A stretch of DNA of 64,000 nucleotides. It comes from Chloroflexota bacterium (GTDB lineage Bacteria; Chloroflexota; Anaerolineae; Anaerolineales; UBA4823). The stretch is taken from NCBI GenBank assembly GCA_029782365.1, contig JAKOUW010000244.1, positions 124,001 through 188,000 on the forward strand, written 5' to 3'. The notes beneath the pieces were generated by a model that did no database searches, was not told the origin of the DNA, and was given only the letters and a program-made list of their open reading frames with translations. Positions 29,423 through 37,477 of this stretch are shown here, in pieces. Every line of letters starts with the position of its first letter. Positions within the stretch are counted from its first letter, which is position 1. The position numbers were made by a program, and so were the translations under genes.

Positions 29423-31297
29423 CTATGAGTTTTCTGGACATTCATCTACGTATAAGATCACTCGGAAACAGGCTCCTTCAGGTGATGAAGATACTTCGAT
29501 ATCGCCACCATGCGCGGAAATTATGCCATAACTTATCGCCAAGCCCAGGCCGCTACCATTGCTTTTTGTGCTGTAGAAAGGTTCGAAAATGTGATTAATG
29601 TTTTCAGGAGGAATACCTGGTCCGGTATCGACAAAAACTATACAAACTTCTTTAACTCGGTTATTGCCTTTTGGGCCGCAAGAAGGTTTTGTAAGGGTTT
29701 GATATGAAGTTGATATCGTCAGTTGAGCAATTTTGCCGTCATGTGAGTGATTTTCCATTGCCTGGCAGGCATTGAGTATCAGGTTTAGAAAAACTTGTTG
29801 TATTTGGTCGGCAACAATATAAACATCAGGAATATCTGAGGCTAGATTTAGAACTAATTGAATTTGTTGTTGTTTGAGCTGAGTTTTTGTAAGAGATAAA
29901 ACATTGTTAAGCACCTGGTTTATATTAATCGGCTTCCGATCGAGCTGTCCAGGACGGTAAAACCCTAACATTTGCTGAACAGTTTTCATCAATCGTGTCA
30001 ATTCTTCACCAGCCAGGTTGAGATATTCTTGCTTCGAATCCGTTGACAACTCATCCCTGCTTGCTAGGTGGAGACAGTTTTGTACAGCCTGGAGAGGATT
30101 ATTGATTTCATGGGCGATGGATGCGGTTAGCCTTCCGGCAGTGGCCAATTTTTCCGCTTGAATTAAAGCCCTTTGGGAGGTTTCCAGGCGTTCAATTGTT
30201 TCTCGTAGGCTGCACTCAGAATTTTCAAGTCGTTGAATAGTATTCTGTAAAGCAGCATGTAAATTCGCATTTTCAATGGCAGCTTTACCTTGCCGGCACA
30301 AGATCAGGAAAATTTCCTTTTCTACTTGTTGGAAATTTTCATCACCTGCTTTTCTCAGCATGATAATCATACGGTTTTGGTGATTCCGGGTTCCAAATTC
30401 ATTTTCCGGAATATTTGGGCTTCCATTAAAGACAAAAGATGAGTCGACGGAATCAAAGATAAAATTATCTTGCGAAATTGAAATTGCAGCGCCCAAAACG
30501 GATCCAATACCAAGATCTTTCAGATTTGGGGCTTCTTTGGTTAGGTCAAAATTGAATGCTTCCACTGAAGCAGTATTATTTACCAAGTCTTTGTCAACTG
30601 CTGTACGGGCAGCGAGCAATAATGCTTGAGGATTGATTTCGGGGTCGGTAAGTGTTACTCCTTCAAAATTGTTGCTTTTAATATTGTTGAATTCTTGGTG
30701 GAAGTTCAAATGTTCTTCTGCGACATCAGTATTTGGTTGTTTCTCGGTTCTATCGTGATTTTTTACGATCATTGAGAAATCGAAAAAACCCACTGCGCAA
30801 GATGGGATCAAGTTGTGGGAAGCTCTAACCAAAAAAGTTTCCAAATGCACAAAATCCGTTTTGGAAAATAATTGTTCGGTTACATCAAAAATTGGGCGAA
30901 TTGCTTGCAATCGCTGTGCGTCAATTTTGCGAACACGAATATCGAGTGCATAATGAAGATTTTCTACCAGTTCTTGTGATGTGAATGGTTTTAATGTTAA
31001 TCCATCTGCGCCGCTGCGCAGGGCATCAACTGCTGTTTCCAGTGTTCCAACGCCAGTCATCATGACGACTGCTATTTGAGGTTGAATTTTACGCGCCATA
31101 TCCATGACCTGAAAACCATTCAGACCAGGCATGCGTAAATCTACCAGCATAATATCATAGGTATTGTGCCGAAGGTTTTCAAGACAGTCCAAAGGATTAC
31201 TCAATACGCAGGTTTTATACCCGTGGAGTTGGAGAATATCTGAGCAAAGAGCGCCGATAGGTTCTTCATCATCCACAATCAATACGCTTGGATGCAT
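29423..31297 (-). CDS. Receiver-GAF-histidine kinase
   Basis: The 624-residue cytoplasmic protein begins with a receiver domain (~3-120; Asp9/Asp10, phospho-acceptor Asp53 in LVDLRMPGLNG, Lys103), followed by a weakly conserved GAF-like region (~135-350), a coiled coil (~350-385), and an NtrB/ZraS-like transmitter. His396 lies in the H-box ASIAHEINNPL, Asn509 in the N-box, DTGPG at 557-561, and GSGLGLAIS as the G2 box. An N-terminal receiver with a C-terminal kinase suggests a relay input from another kinase, perhaps the large kinase of the convergent operon. It lies nine bases after the upstream gene, whose last codons contain its GAGGAG ribosome site (about 12 bases before the ATG), so the two are probably coupled. 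Confidence 0.92.
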   Translation of the reverse strand: MHPSVLIVDDEEPIGALCSDILQLHGYKTCVLSNPLDCLENLRHNTYDIMLVDLRMPGLNGFQVMDMARKIQPQIAVVMMTGVGTLETAVDALRSGADGLTLKPFTSQELVENLHYALDIRVRKIDAQRLQAIRPIFDVTEQLFSKTDFVHLETFLVRASHNLIPSCAVGFFDFSMIVKNHDRTEKQPNTDVAEEHLNFHQEFNNIKSNNFEGVTLTDPEINPQALLLAARTAVDKDLVNNTASVEAFNFDLTKEAPNLKDLGIGSVLGAAISISQDNFIFDSVDSSFVFNGSPNIPENEFGTRNHQNRMIIMLRKAGDENFQQVEKEIFLILCRQGKAAIENANLHAALQNTIQRLENSECSLRETIERLETSQRALIQAEKLATAGRLTASIAHEINNPLQAVQNCLHLASRDELSTDSKQEYLNLAGEELTRLMKTVQQMLGFYRPGQLDRKPININQVLNNVLSLTKTQLKQQQIQLVLNLASDIPDVYIVADQIQQVFLNLILNACQAMENHSHDGKIAQLTISTSYQTLTKPSCGPKGNNRVKEVCIVFVDTGPGIPPENINHIFEPFYSTKSNGSGLGLAISYGIISAHGGDIEVSSSPEGACFRVILYVDECPENS

Positions 31298-31306
31298 TAA
31301 ATTTAT

Positions 31307-32569
31307 TTACTCCTCGTCGTTGGGTTCATATTGAATATTTTGCAACCTCTTCGCTAATTCAAGAGAAATTTGGTCGACATTTCCAGCCTGGTTAAGGGGG
31401 CGAGTTTCTCGCGCGTTCTTGTTTAGAGCCCAAACAATCGATCTTGTGCGTAATGCCTGCTCCAATGCCAAAGATACATTTTCAACAGCGCTGGTAAATT
31501 CTTTCCCCTCGTTCTCCGAAACACTAATCAGCCTGGATTTTGCAATTTCTAAGGAAAGAATGATGGTGGTAAGAGGATTATTTAAATCATTAGCTACCTG
31601 GGCTGAAACTTCTCCCAGCGCGGCTAGATGAAGCGAGCGCAATAAACGGGATTTGATGCTCAATTGATCTTCGGAAGTGACCATCAAATCATGTTTTAAA
31701 TCCGCAATCTTCACTGCCAAGCTGGTGAGCAAAGCAAGTATTTCTAAAAATGCTACCTTAGGGCGAGGAAATATTTGTCCAGGTTTTGATGTAAAAAAGC
31801 TTAATCTACCGATAGTCTTTTGATTCAATCCTTCTTCCCCTGGCACAGCAACAATAAGTGTTGGTTGTCTTTCAGTCTGTAAATTGAAAGACAGTTGAGG
31901 CTTTGAATTTCTATCTTGTGAATGATTAAGTCCCTGTTGTTCAACAGCTTCCTGAGTTGGATAAAAAACCGAATATATACTTTGATCTGGTCCAGATGAC
32001 GGCTTATTATCCAAGGATAGATGAACTATTTCTGAACCGGAGTAGGAATATGCTAGCTCAACGATTTCTGATAGAATTTCGGGAAGGCGTGCACCGTTAA
32101 CGATATGCGTGGATATTTCAAGCAAAGCCTCAATATCTTTATTTATTTGAACTAATTGTTGTTTCGGCGCTGGTGGGCTGTGCAAGGCAAGCAGGCGAAA
32201 CAGATTTTCCCCAGCACTATCAAGTTTTTCTCCACCAATAATTAATATTTGACAAGCGGAGGAGTTCGGAAATATGCAGACTCTTTTGCAGTTTAATTCA
32301 CTCGATTGCTCGCTATTTTGCCAACGAATCCTCCCACTTGCGAGAGCGCCAGACAGCCACTTTGATTGAGCCTGATTATTAATAAAGTTTTCAAGTTGTT
32401 GGGTTTGTTTATGGTTCAATCCATAGGATTCGACCATATCCCATAAGACTGGATTTTTTTCTCTGACCAGGGTAGTTTGGCTATAGAATAACCAGGCTGC
32501 CCATGTCGCGCCGCTTAATTTGCAGGCCTGCTGGAGCTGCAATTTGGTTGGTGAAGCGGATGAAACCAT
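31307..32569 (-). CDS. GAF protein with a DHp-like helix lacking the phospho-accepting His
   Basis: The start at 32569 (420 residues) is chosen because a consensus extended -10 promoter (32598-32606) lies upstream of it, an AAGGGA site precedes the ATG, and the product begins MVSSASPTKLQ. The open frame extends to 32815, but that start would lie upstream of the promoter and inside the divergent gene. The N-terminal ~150 residues are unassigned; a GAF-like domain spans ~165-305 and a DHp-like helix pair ~310-390. The helix reads GEVSAQVANDLNNPLTTI, matching the neighbour's ASIAHEINNPL with His replaced by Asn (about residue 327). No HATPase domain follows. It cannot autophosphorylate in the usual way; it may dimerise with or modulate the adjacent kinase. 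That role is inference. Confidence 0.78.
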   Translation of the reverse strand: MVSSASPTKLQLQQACKLSGATWAAWLFYSQTTLVREKNPVLWDMVESYGLNHKQTQQLENFINNQAQSKWLSGALASGRIRWQNSEQSSELNCKRVCIFPNSSACQILIIGGEKLDSAGENLFRLLALHSPPAPKQQLVQINKDIEALLEISTHIVNGARLPEILSEIVELAYSYSGSEIVHLSLDNKPSSGPDQSIYSVFYPTQEAVEQQGLNHSQDRNSKPQLSFNLQTERQPTLIVAVPGEEGLNQKTIGRLSFFTSKPGQIFPRPKVAFLEILALLTSLAVKIADLKHDLMVTSEDQLSIKSRLLRSLHLAALGEVSAQVANDLNNPLTTIILSLEIAKSRLISVSENEGKEFTSAVENVSLALEQALRTRSIVWALNKNARETRPLNQAGNVDQISLELAKRLQNIQYEPNDEE

Positions 32570-32597
32570 AATTCTTTCCCTTTTCAATGGTAGATGG

Positions 32598-32606
32598 ATT
32601 ATAGCA
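32598..32606 (-). promoter_or_regulatory. Extended -10 promoter of the minus-strand signalling operon
   Basis: On the minus strand the bases read TGCTATAAT, a perfect TATAAT hexamer with the TGN extension. No good -35 hexamer is seen, as is common for extended -10 promoters. The predicted transcript would start near 32591, leaving a leader of about 22 bases that contains AAGGGA before the ATG at 32569. This supports the shorter start of the GAF/DHp-like gene. Confidence 0.6.
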
Positions 32607-32658
32607 GAAAAGCATATCTCGGAAAAAACATGACATTTATCAAGAATTTGCCTGTCCT

Positions 32659-32689
32659 TTGCCAATTTCGTCGAAATATCCAATATGAT
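32659..32689 (+). promoter_or_regulatory. Possible sigma-70-type promoter of the ornithine operon
   Basis: TTGCCA (32659-32664) and TATGAT (32684-32689) are separated by 19 bases, slightly longer than the usual 17. They lie about 95 bases upstream of the ornithine carbamoyltransferase start in the divergent intergenic region 32570-32786. The match is reasonable but the long spacing keeps confidence low. Confidence 0.3.
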
Positions 32690-32786
32690 AAAATCACAAA
32701 GTGATGCTTGCATATCCACTGGTGTGATAATCTTAACAGCAGGCATTGCCTTGGTTTCGTAGGCATAAGAGGAGTAACTTGAAATT

Positions 32787-33728
32787 ATGAGCAACAAAAA
32801 AGATTTTTTACACATAACTGATTTCTCCAGTCAAGAGCTTCAAAGCATGCTTGATTTAGCAGTTTCCCTTAAACAAGAATACCAGGCGGGCGGAAATTCT
32901 CCGTTATTGAAAGGAAAAGTGCTTGGGATGGTTTTCCAAAAACCCAGCTTGAGGACGCGTGTATCGTTTGATATGGCAATGCGCCACCTGGGAGGCGATG
33001 CACTTTACCTCTCGCCAAGTGAAATAGGCCTCGGTAAACGCGAAGCAATCGCCGACGTGGCCAGGGTTCTTTCCGGTTATGTGCATGGCATTATGGCTAG
33101 GGTTTTTGAACATGATCATGTGATGCAATTGGCGCAATGGTCGAGCATACCTGTGATCAACGGACTTAGTGATTACAACCATCCTTGCCAGGGCATGGCA
33201 GACGCGCTTACCATAAAAGAAAATTTTGGAAACTTAAGAGGATTGAACATCACGTTTATTGGCGATGGAAATAATGTGGCCGTGTCACTGATGCACATTT
33301 GCGTTACATTAGGAGCTAATTTTACGATCGCTTCACCAGAAGGTTACGATATCAATCCGATTGCGATTGAGAAAGCACGCCAAATTGCGTCCGCTTTTAA
33401 CGGTAAAAGCCCATCATTGAATTTCTTACGAGATCCACATAAAGCAGTACGCGATGCACATGTTATTTACACAGATACGTGGACGAGTATGGGCCAAGAA
33501 GAAGAGACAAAAATCCGTGAAAAGGTCTTCCCCCCGTATCAGGTGAATGCTGAATTAGTAGGTGAAGCCCGACAGGATGTAATTGTTATGCATTGTTTGC
33601 CCGCTCATCGAGGACAGGAGATAACCGATGAGGTCGCTGACGGCTCTCATTCAGTATTGTTCCCCCAGGCACACAATCGGTTGCACGCTCAAAAAGCAAT
33701 CCTGGTACGACTTTTATCTGTAAATTAA
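32787..33728 (+). CDS. argF: Ornithine carbamoyltransferase
   Basis: This 313-residue cytoplasmic enzyme transfers the carbamoyl group of carbamoyl phosphate to ornithine, giving citrulline; the reverse reaction serves arginine fermentation. Visible motifs are the carbamoyl-phosphate loop SLRTR (54-58), HPCQ (132-135), the ornithine-binding SMG loop (234-236, within DTWTSMGQE) and the catalytic HCLPAHRG with Cys270. These separate it from aspartate and knotted-type acetylornithine carbamoyltransferases. A GGAG site lies 12 bases before the ATG, longer than ideal. It heads a four-gene operon with ornithine aminotransferase next, so ornithine is the shared metabolite. Anabolic or catabolic direction cannot be decided from sequence. 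Confidence 0.95.
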   Translation: MSNKKDFLHITDFSSQELQSMLDLAVSLKQEYQAGGNSPLLKGKVLGMVFQKPSLRTRVSFDMAMRHLGGDALYLSPSEIGLGKREAIADVARVLSGYVHGIMARVFEHDHVMQLAQWSSIPVINGLSDYNHPCQGMADALTIKENFGNLRGLNITFIGDGNNVAVSLMHICVTLGANFTIASPEGYDINPIAIEKARQIASAFNGKSPSLNFLRDPHKAVRDAHVIYTDTWTSMGQEEETKIREKVFPPYQVNAELVGEARQDVIVMHCLPAHRGQEITDEVADGSHSVLFPQAHNRLHAQKAILVRLLSVN

Positions 33729-33740
33729 CAGGATTCATTT

Positions 33741-34943
33741 ATGCAATCAGCAGACTTTATAGAAATTGAAGAAAAATACGGGGCGCACAATTATCATCCT
33801 CTGGACATCGTTCTAGAACGCGGTGAAGGAGTTTGGGTTTACGATGTGGATGGACGAAAATATTTGGATTGTCTGAGCGCTTATTCTGCGCTCAATCAAG
33901 GTCACGTTCATCCAAGAATTATGGCGGCAATGGTAGAGCAAGCGCAAAAAGTTACATTGACTTCGCGCGCATTTCGGAATGATCAGTTGCCATTATTCTA
34001 TAAAGAGCTATCTGATCTGACCGGATATGAAATGTCGATTCCGATGAACAGCGGAGCTGAGGCAGTCGAGACGGCGATTAAATTGGCTCGAAAATGGGCT
34101 TATCAGGTAAAAGGTGTACCCCGTTACCTAGCTGAGATAATCACATTTGAAAACAATTTTCATGGCCGGACAACGACGATCGTTTCTTTTTCAACCGAAC
34201 CACTGTACAAAGGTGATTTCGGACCTTTTACTGGTGGATTTTTGACTGTACCTTACGGCAACATCGAATCAGTTAAGAAGGCAATTACTGCAAACACAGC
34301 CGCAGTCATTCTTGAGCCGATTCAAGGCGAAGCAGGTGTGATTGTGCCTCCTGCAGGATTTCTGAAAGCTGTTCGGCAGTTATGCGACCAACAAAATGTT
34401 CTTTTCATTGCAGATGAAATTCAAACTGGGTTGGGAAGAACAGGCAAGCTCTTTGCTGTTGACCATGAAAATGTTCACCCTGACATGGTGGTCATCGGTA
34501 AAGCTTTGGCTGGAGGATTTTATCCAGTATCTGCTGTGGTTGCCAGCAGCAAATTATTGGGTTTATTTGAATCTGGAGAACATGGTTCCACTTTTGGAGG
34601 TAATCCCCTAGGTGCAGCCATTGCTCGGGCTGCATTGCGTGTAATCGTAGAAGAAAAACTGGTAGAAAATGCCGCATTGATGGGAGAATATTTGCTCGAT
34701 CAGTTAGCTGAAATACCAAGCCCTCACATTAAAGAAGTGCGAGGAAAAGGGCTTCTGATTGGGGTGGAGCTGAAACCAGAAGCGGGGGGAGCACGCAAAT
34801 TCTGTGAGGCCCTGGCCGAAAAAGGCATTTTGGCAAAAGAGACGCATCAGCATGTGATTCGCTTTGCGCCACCACTTATTATTGACAAAGAGACTCTCGA
34901 TTGGGCAATTGTTCGTATCCGTGAAGTTTTGATGCAAAAATAG
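33741..34943 (+). CDS. rocD: Ornithine aminotransferase
   Basis: This class III PLP aminotransferase (400 residues) moves the delta-amino group of ornithine to 2-oxoglutarate, giving glutamate semialdehyde that cyclises to pyrroline-5-carboxylate. The N-terminus (EIEEKYGAHNYHPLDIVLER) is typical of the ornithine enzyme. The cofactor site shows NSGAEAVETAIKLAR (103-117), FHGRT (140-144), Asp225 in ADEIQTGLGRTG, and the PLP lysine Lys254 in VIGKALAGG. Length matches the family. It lies 12 bases after argF with a CAGGA site. Together with argF it handles ornithine from arginine or citrulline and leads towards proline or glutamate. Acetylornithine or 4-aminobutyrate aminotransferase is less likely given the N-terminus. 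Confidence 0.93.
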   Translation: MQSADFIEIEEKYGAHNYHPLDIVLERGEGVWVYDVDGRKYLDCLSAYSALNQGHVHPRIMAAMVEQAQKVTLTSRAFRNDQLPLFYKELSDLTGYEMSIPMNSGAEAVETAIKLARKWAYQVKGVPRYLAEIITFENNFHGRTTTIVSFSTEPLYKGDFGPFTGGFLTVPYGNIESVKKAITANTAAVILEPIQGEAGVIVPPAGFLKAVRQLCDQQNVLFIADEIQTGLGRTGKLFAVDHENVHPDMVVIGKALAGGFYPVSAVVASSKLLGLFESGEHGSTFGGNPLGAAIARAALRVIVEEKLVENAALMGEYLLDQLAEIPSPHIKEVRGKGLLIGVELKPEAGGARKFCEALAEKGILAKETHQHVIRFAPPLIIDKETLDWAIVRIREVLMQK

Positions 34944-34957
34944 AACGCAATGTTTCC

Positions 34958-34986
34958 AACGTCAGGAATTGATTTCAACTGACGTT
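34958..34986. repeat. Inverted repeat between ornithine aminotransferase and alanine dehydrogenase genes
   Basis: AACGTCAG (34958-34965) and CTGACGTT (34979-34986) form a perfect 8-base inverted repeat with a 13-base centre. It is followed on the + strand by an A-run rather than a T-run, so it is not a standard terminator for the operon. It could be an operator, or an RNA stem that sets the relative amounts of the flanking transcripts. Confidence 0.5.
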
Positions 34987-34999
34987 CAAAAAAAATACG

Positions 35000-35004
35000 A
35001 GGAG
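35000..35004 (+). promoter_or_regulatory. Ribosome binding site deciding the alanine dehydrogenase start
   Basis: AGGAG lies six bases before the ATG at 35011. An in-frame TTG at 34969 is open but sits inside the inverted repeat region and would add 14 residues not found in the family, so it is rejected. Confidence 0.7.
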
Positions 35005-35010
35005 AATGAT

Positions 35011-36099
35011 ATGAATCTAGGTATCCCAAAGGAACGCAGGCCGTTCGAGTTCCGAGTCGGGATGACCCCTGCTGGCGTGCGGATGTTTACAGGTCAGGGG
35101 CACACCGTATATGTTGAACATGACGCAGGTCAGAATGCTGGCTTCGCCGATGTAGATTTTGAAAATGCTGGAGCGAGAATCGTTTACTCTGGTCACGAAG
35201 TCTTTGGAAGATCAGACCTATTGGTAAAAGTGGCTCGCCCCACTTATGAGGAATTGGAATGGCTTCGTCCGGGGGTTATGATCACTGGCCTTTTGCACTT
35301 GGGCAGCAGTCGTGTTGATAAGATCGACCTCATGGTGGACAAGAAAATAACCGCTATTCCTTATGAGGGTATTCAAACAAGTTCGGGCGAAGTTCCAGTA
35401 CGTAAACCGCTCAGTCAAATTGGCGGCGTATTAGCCGCTCAAATCAGCGGCCGACTCCTTCAATCAAACGCCGGGGGCAAAGGAATATTATTGGCTGGCA
35501 TTCCAAGCGTTGCTCCTGCCGAAGTCGTTGTTATCGGAGCTGGTGTTTTTGGAACCGCTGCAATTAACACATATGTTGGCCTTGGAGCACATGTTACTGT
35601 TTTAGATGTCAATTTTGATGCATTACAGCGTATTCACGATCGATTTAATTCTGTTGTGACATTGCTTGCATATCCTTATAATATTGCGCGTGTTTGCGCT
35701 TTCGCAGACGTGGTCGTAGCGGCCGTGCTAAAACCCAACGAAAGACCTCCAATTGTGATCACGCGTGAAATTGTGCGTAGTATGAAGCCGCGCTCTGTGA
35801 TCATGGATATCAGCATCGATGAAGGAGGTTGTGTTGAAACTTCCCGTCCTACAACCCATGAACACCCTACATTTGTTGAGGAAGGTATCATTCATTATTG
35901 TGTACCAAATATGCCATCAGCGGTTGCACGTTCGGCAACGCATGCAATGGTCAATGCTGCATTGCCTTATTTAATGGAATTGGCAAATAAAGGCATTGAC
36001 CAGGCGATTAAAGATAATCCCGACCTAGAACGAGGCGTGGCTATCTTACACGGCAACGAACTGCACCTGCCGAAATCGTTCAAAGGAATGGGGGAGTAA
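35011..36099 (+). CDS. ald: Alanine dehydrogenase
   Basis: The 362-residue cytoplasmic enzyme catalyses the NAD-dependent reversible deamination of L-alanine to pyruvate and ammonia. The AlaDH/PNT N-terminal domain starts MNLGIPKERRPFEFRVGMTP; Lys73 (LVKVARP) and His96 (GLLHLG) match the substrate-binding and catalytic residues of characterised alanine dehydrogenases. The NAD-binding motif GAGVFG is at 176-181. Length fits alanine dehydrogenase rather than the longer transhydrogenase alpha subunit, and no beta subunit is present. It follows the aminotransferase after a 67-base gap with an inverted repeat and is two bases from the CoA-transferase gene. In this context it may recycle ammonium and reducing power during amino-acid fermentation. 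Confidence 0.92.
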   Translation: MNLGIPKERRPFEFRVGMTPAGVRMFTGQGHTVYVEHDAGQNAGFADVDFENAGARIVYSGHEVFGRSDLLVKVARPTYEELEWLRPGVMITGLLHLGSSRVDKIDLMVDKKITAIPYEGIQTSSGEVPVRKPLSQIGGVLAAQISGRLLQSNAGGKGILLAGIPSVAPAEVVVIGAGVFGTAAINTYVGLGAHVTVLDVNFDALQRIHDRFNSVVTLLAYPYNIARVCAFADVVVAAVLKPNERPPIVITREIVRSMKPRSVIMDISIDEGGCVETSRPTTHEHPTFVEEGIIHYCVPNMPSAVARSATHAMVNAALPYLMELANKGIDQAIKDNPDLERGVAILHGNELHLPKSFKGMGE

Positions 36100-36101
36100 C
36101 C

Positions 36102-37412
36102 ATGGACTTCGGTAAGTTATATCAATCTAAAATAGTTACTTCTGAAGAAGCCGTGACAAAGATCCACGACGGGAATAGGATCTTCCTGACTGGCAACTGT
36201 TCGACCCCACGTATGTTATTGACTGCCTTGGTGAACCACGCCTCAAATTTGAAGGATGTAGAGATCTGCCAGGCGCTAACCGTTGGACCGGCTGATTATG
36301 TTGGGCCTGAGATGGAAGGCCATCTACGGGTGAACACCATGTTTATCTCTGCAAATATCCGTAAGGCAGTTCAAGAAGGCCGCGCCGACTTCACCCCAGT
36401 TTTACTTTCCGAATTTCCACTGCTTTTCAAGAATAAAGTTCTTCCAATCGATGTGGCGCTGGTGCATTTATCACCACCCGATGAGCATGGCTTTTGCAGT
36501 TTTGGAATAGAAAATGGATTGACGAAATCACCCGCAGAATCGGCAAAAGTTATTATTGCTGAAGTTAACCATCAGATGCCACGCACCCTTGGTGATTCCT
36601 TTATTCATGTGAGCCGCTTAAACTACATAGTGCCCGTAGATTATCCATTAGCTGAAATGTCGATGGGAAGCGAAGGTCCAGATGAAATCACAGAAAAAAT
36701 TGCGGGATTCATTGCTGATCTTATTCCAGATGGCGCTACGATGCAAATGGGTATTGGTGCTATACCCGATGCAGTATTGAAATATCTATACCATAAGAAA
36801 GATTTGGGTATCCATACCGAATTATTCTCAGATGGAGTGATCGACCTAGTTGAAAGAGGAGTATTAACTGGTGCGAGGAAATCTCTGCACCAGGGAAAAA
36901 TTGTTGCCGGATTTATTATCGGCAGCCACAATTTATACCGGTGGGTTGACGACAACCCGATGATCGAGCTCCATCCAACAGAATACATTAACGATCCATT
37001 TATTGTCGCGCAAAACGACCGGCAAGTGGCTGTAAATTCGGCGATTGAAGTCGACTTAACCGGTCAGGTGTGCGCTGACAGCATTGGACCAAAGCTTTAT
37101 TCCGGCGTAGGGGGCCAGCTTGATTTTATTTACGGAGCATCGAGATCGAAAGGTGGTGTTCCAATTATTGCCTTGCCCAGTACCGCAGTGATGAGAGACG
37201 GCTCTATGATCAGCCGAATTGTCCCAATGCTCAAGCAAGGGGCAGGTGTCGTTACCAGTCGAAATCACATTCGGTATGTGGTAACCGAATTCGGCGTTGC
37301 ATCCTTATATGGCAAGACAATTCGCGAACGTGCTTTGTCATTAATTAATATCGCTCACCCGCAGTTCCGGGATGAAATGAAGAAAATCGCGGGAGACCTT
37401 CATTACATATAA
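36102..37412 (+). CDS. Acetyl-CoA hydrolase/transferase family protein, 4-hydroxybutyrate CoA-transferase type
   Basis: This 436-residue protein belongs to the family of 4-hydroxybutyrate CoA-transferase (AbfT) and related acyl-CoA:acetate transferases. The N-terminal half shows DVALVHLSPPDEHGFCSFG (117-135); the C-terminal half shows MQMGIGAIPDAV (214-225), the probable catalytic Glu240 in TELFSDG and the CoA-binding YGASRSKGG region. Such enzymes form a glutamyl-CoA intermediate and activate or release short-chain acids at no ATP cost. The substrate is uncertain: 4-hydroxybutyrate, butyrate or another fermentation acid. A GGGGGAG ribosome site lies five bases before the ATG, and the spacing from ald is two bases. 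Placement after ald and rocD suggests a role in disposing of acids from amino-acid breakdown. Confidence 0.88.
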   Translation: MDFGKLYQSKIVTSEEAVTKIHDGNRIFLTGNCSTPRMLLTALVNHASNLKDVEICQALTVGPADYVGPEMEGHLRVNTMFISANIRKAVQEGRADFTPVLLSEFPLLFKNKVLPIDVALVHLSPPDEHGFCSFGIENGLTKSPAESAKVIIAEVNHQMPRTLGDSFIHVSRLNYIVPVDYPLAEMSMGSEGPDEITEKIAGFIADLIPDGATMQMGIGAIPDAVLKYLYHKKDLGIHTELFSDGVIDLVERGVLTGARKSLHQGKIVAGFIIGSHNLYRWVDDNPMIELHPTEYINDPFIVAQNDRQVAVNSAIEVDLTGQVCADSIGPKLYSGVGGQLDFIYGASRSKGGVPIIALPSTAVMRDGSMISRIVPMLKQGAGVVTSRNHIRYVVTEFGVASLYGKTIRERALSLINIAHPQFRDEMKKIAGDLHYI

Positions 37413-37434
37413 TTTCTATCATAATCATCGAATC

Positions 37435-37477
37435 AATACAGGCTGTTTACTGGATGGGCAGCCTGTATTATTTTTTC
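37435..37477 (+). terminator. Intrinsic terminator of the ornithine/alanine operon
   Basis: AATACAGGCTG (37435-37445) pairs perfectly with CAGCCTGTATT (37459-37469), an 11-base stem with a 13-base loop followed by ATTTTTTC. It serves + strand transcription. The stop codon of the convergent minus-strand gene (37468-37470) overlaps the stem's right arm; no T-run follows the hairpin in that direction. Confidence 0.88.

Noticed and set aside
32570-32815. Longer N-terminus for the GAF/DHp-like gene starting at 32815
   Set aside because: It would start upstream of a perfect extended -10 promoter, overlap the divergent ornithine carbamoyltransferase gene, and add a stretch unlike the rest of the protein.
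34969-35010. TTG start for alanine dehydrogenase
   Set aside because: The ATG at 35011 has a good AGGAG site and matches the family N-terminus.
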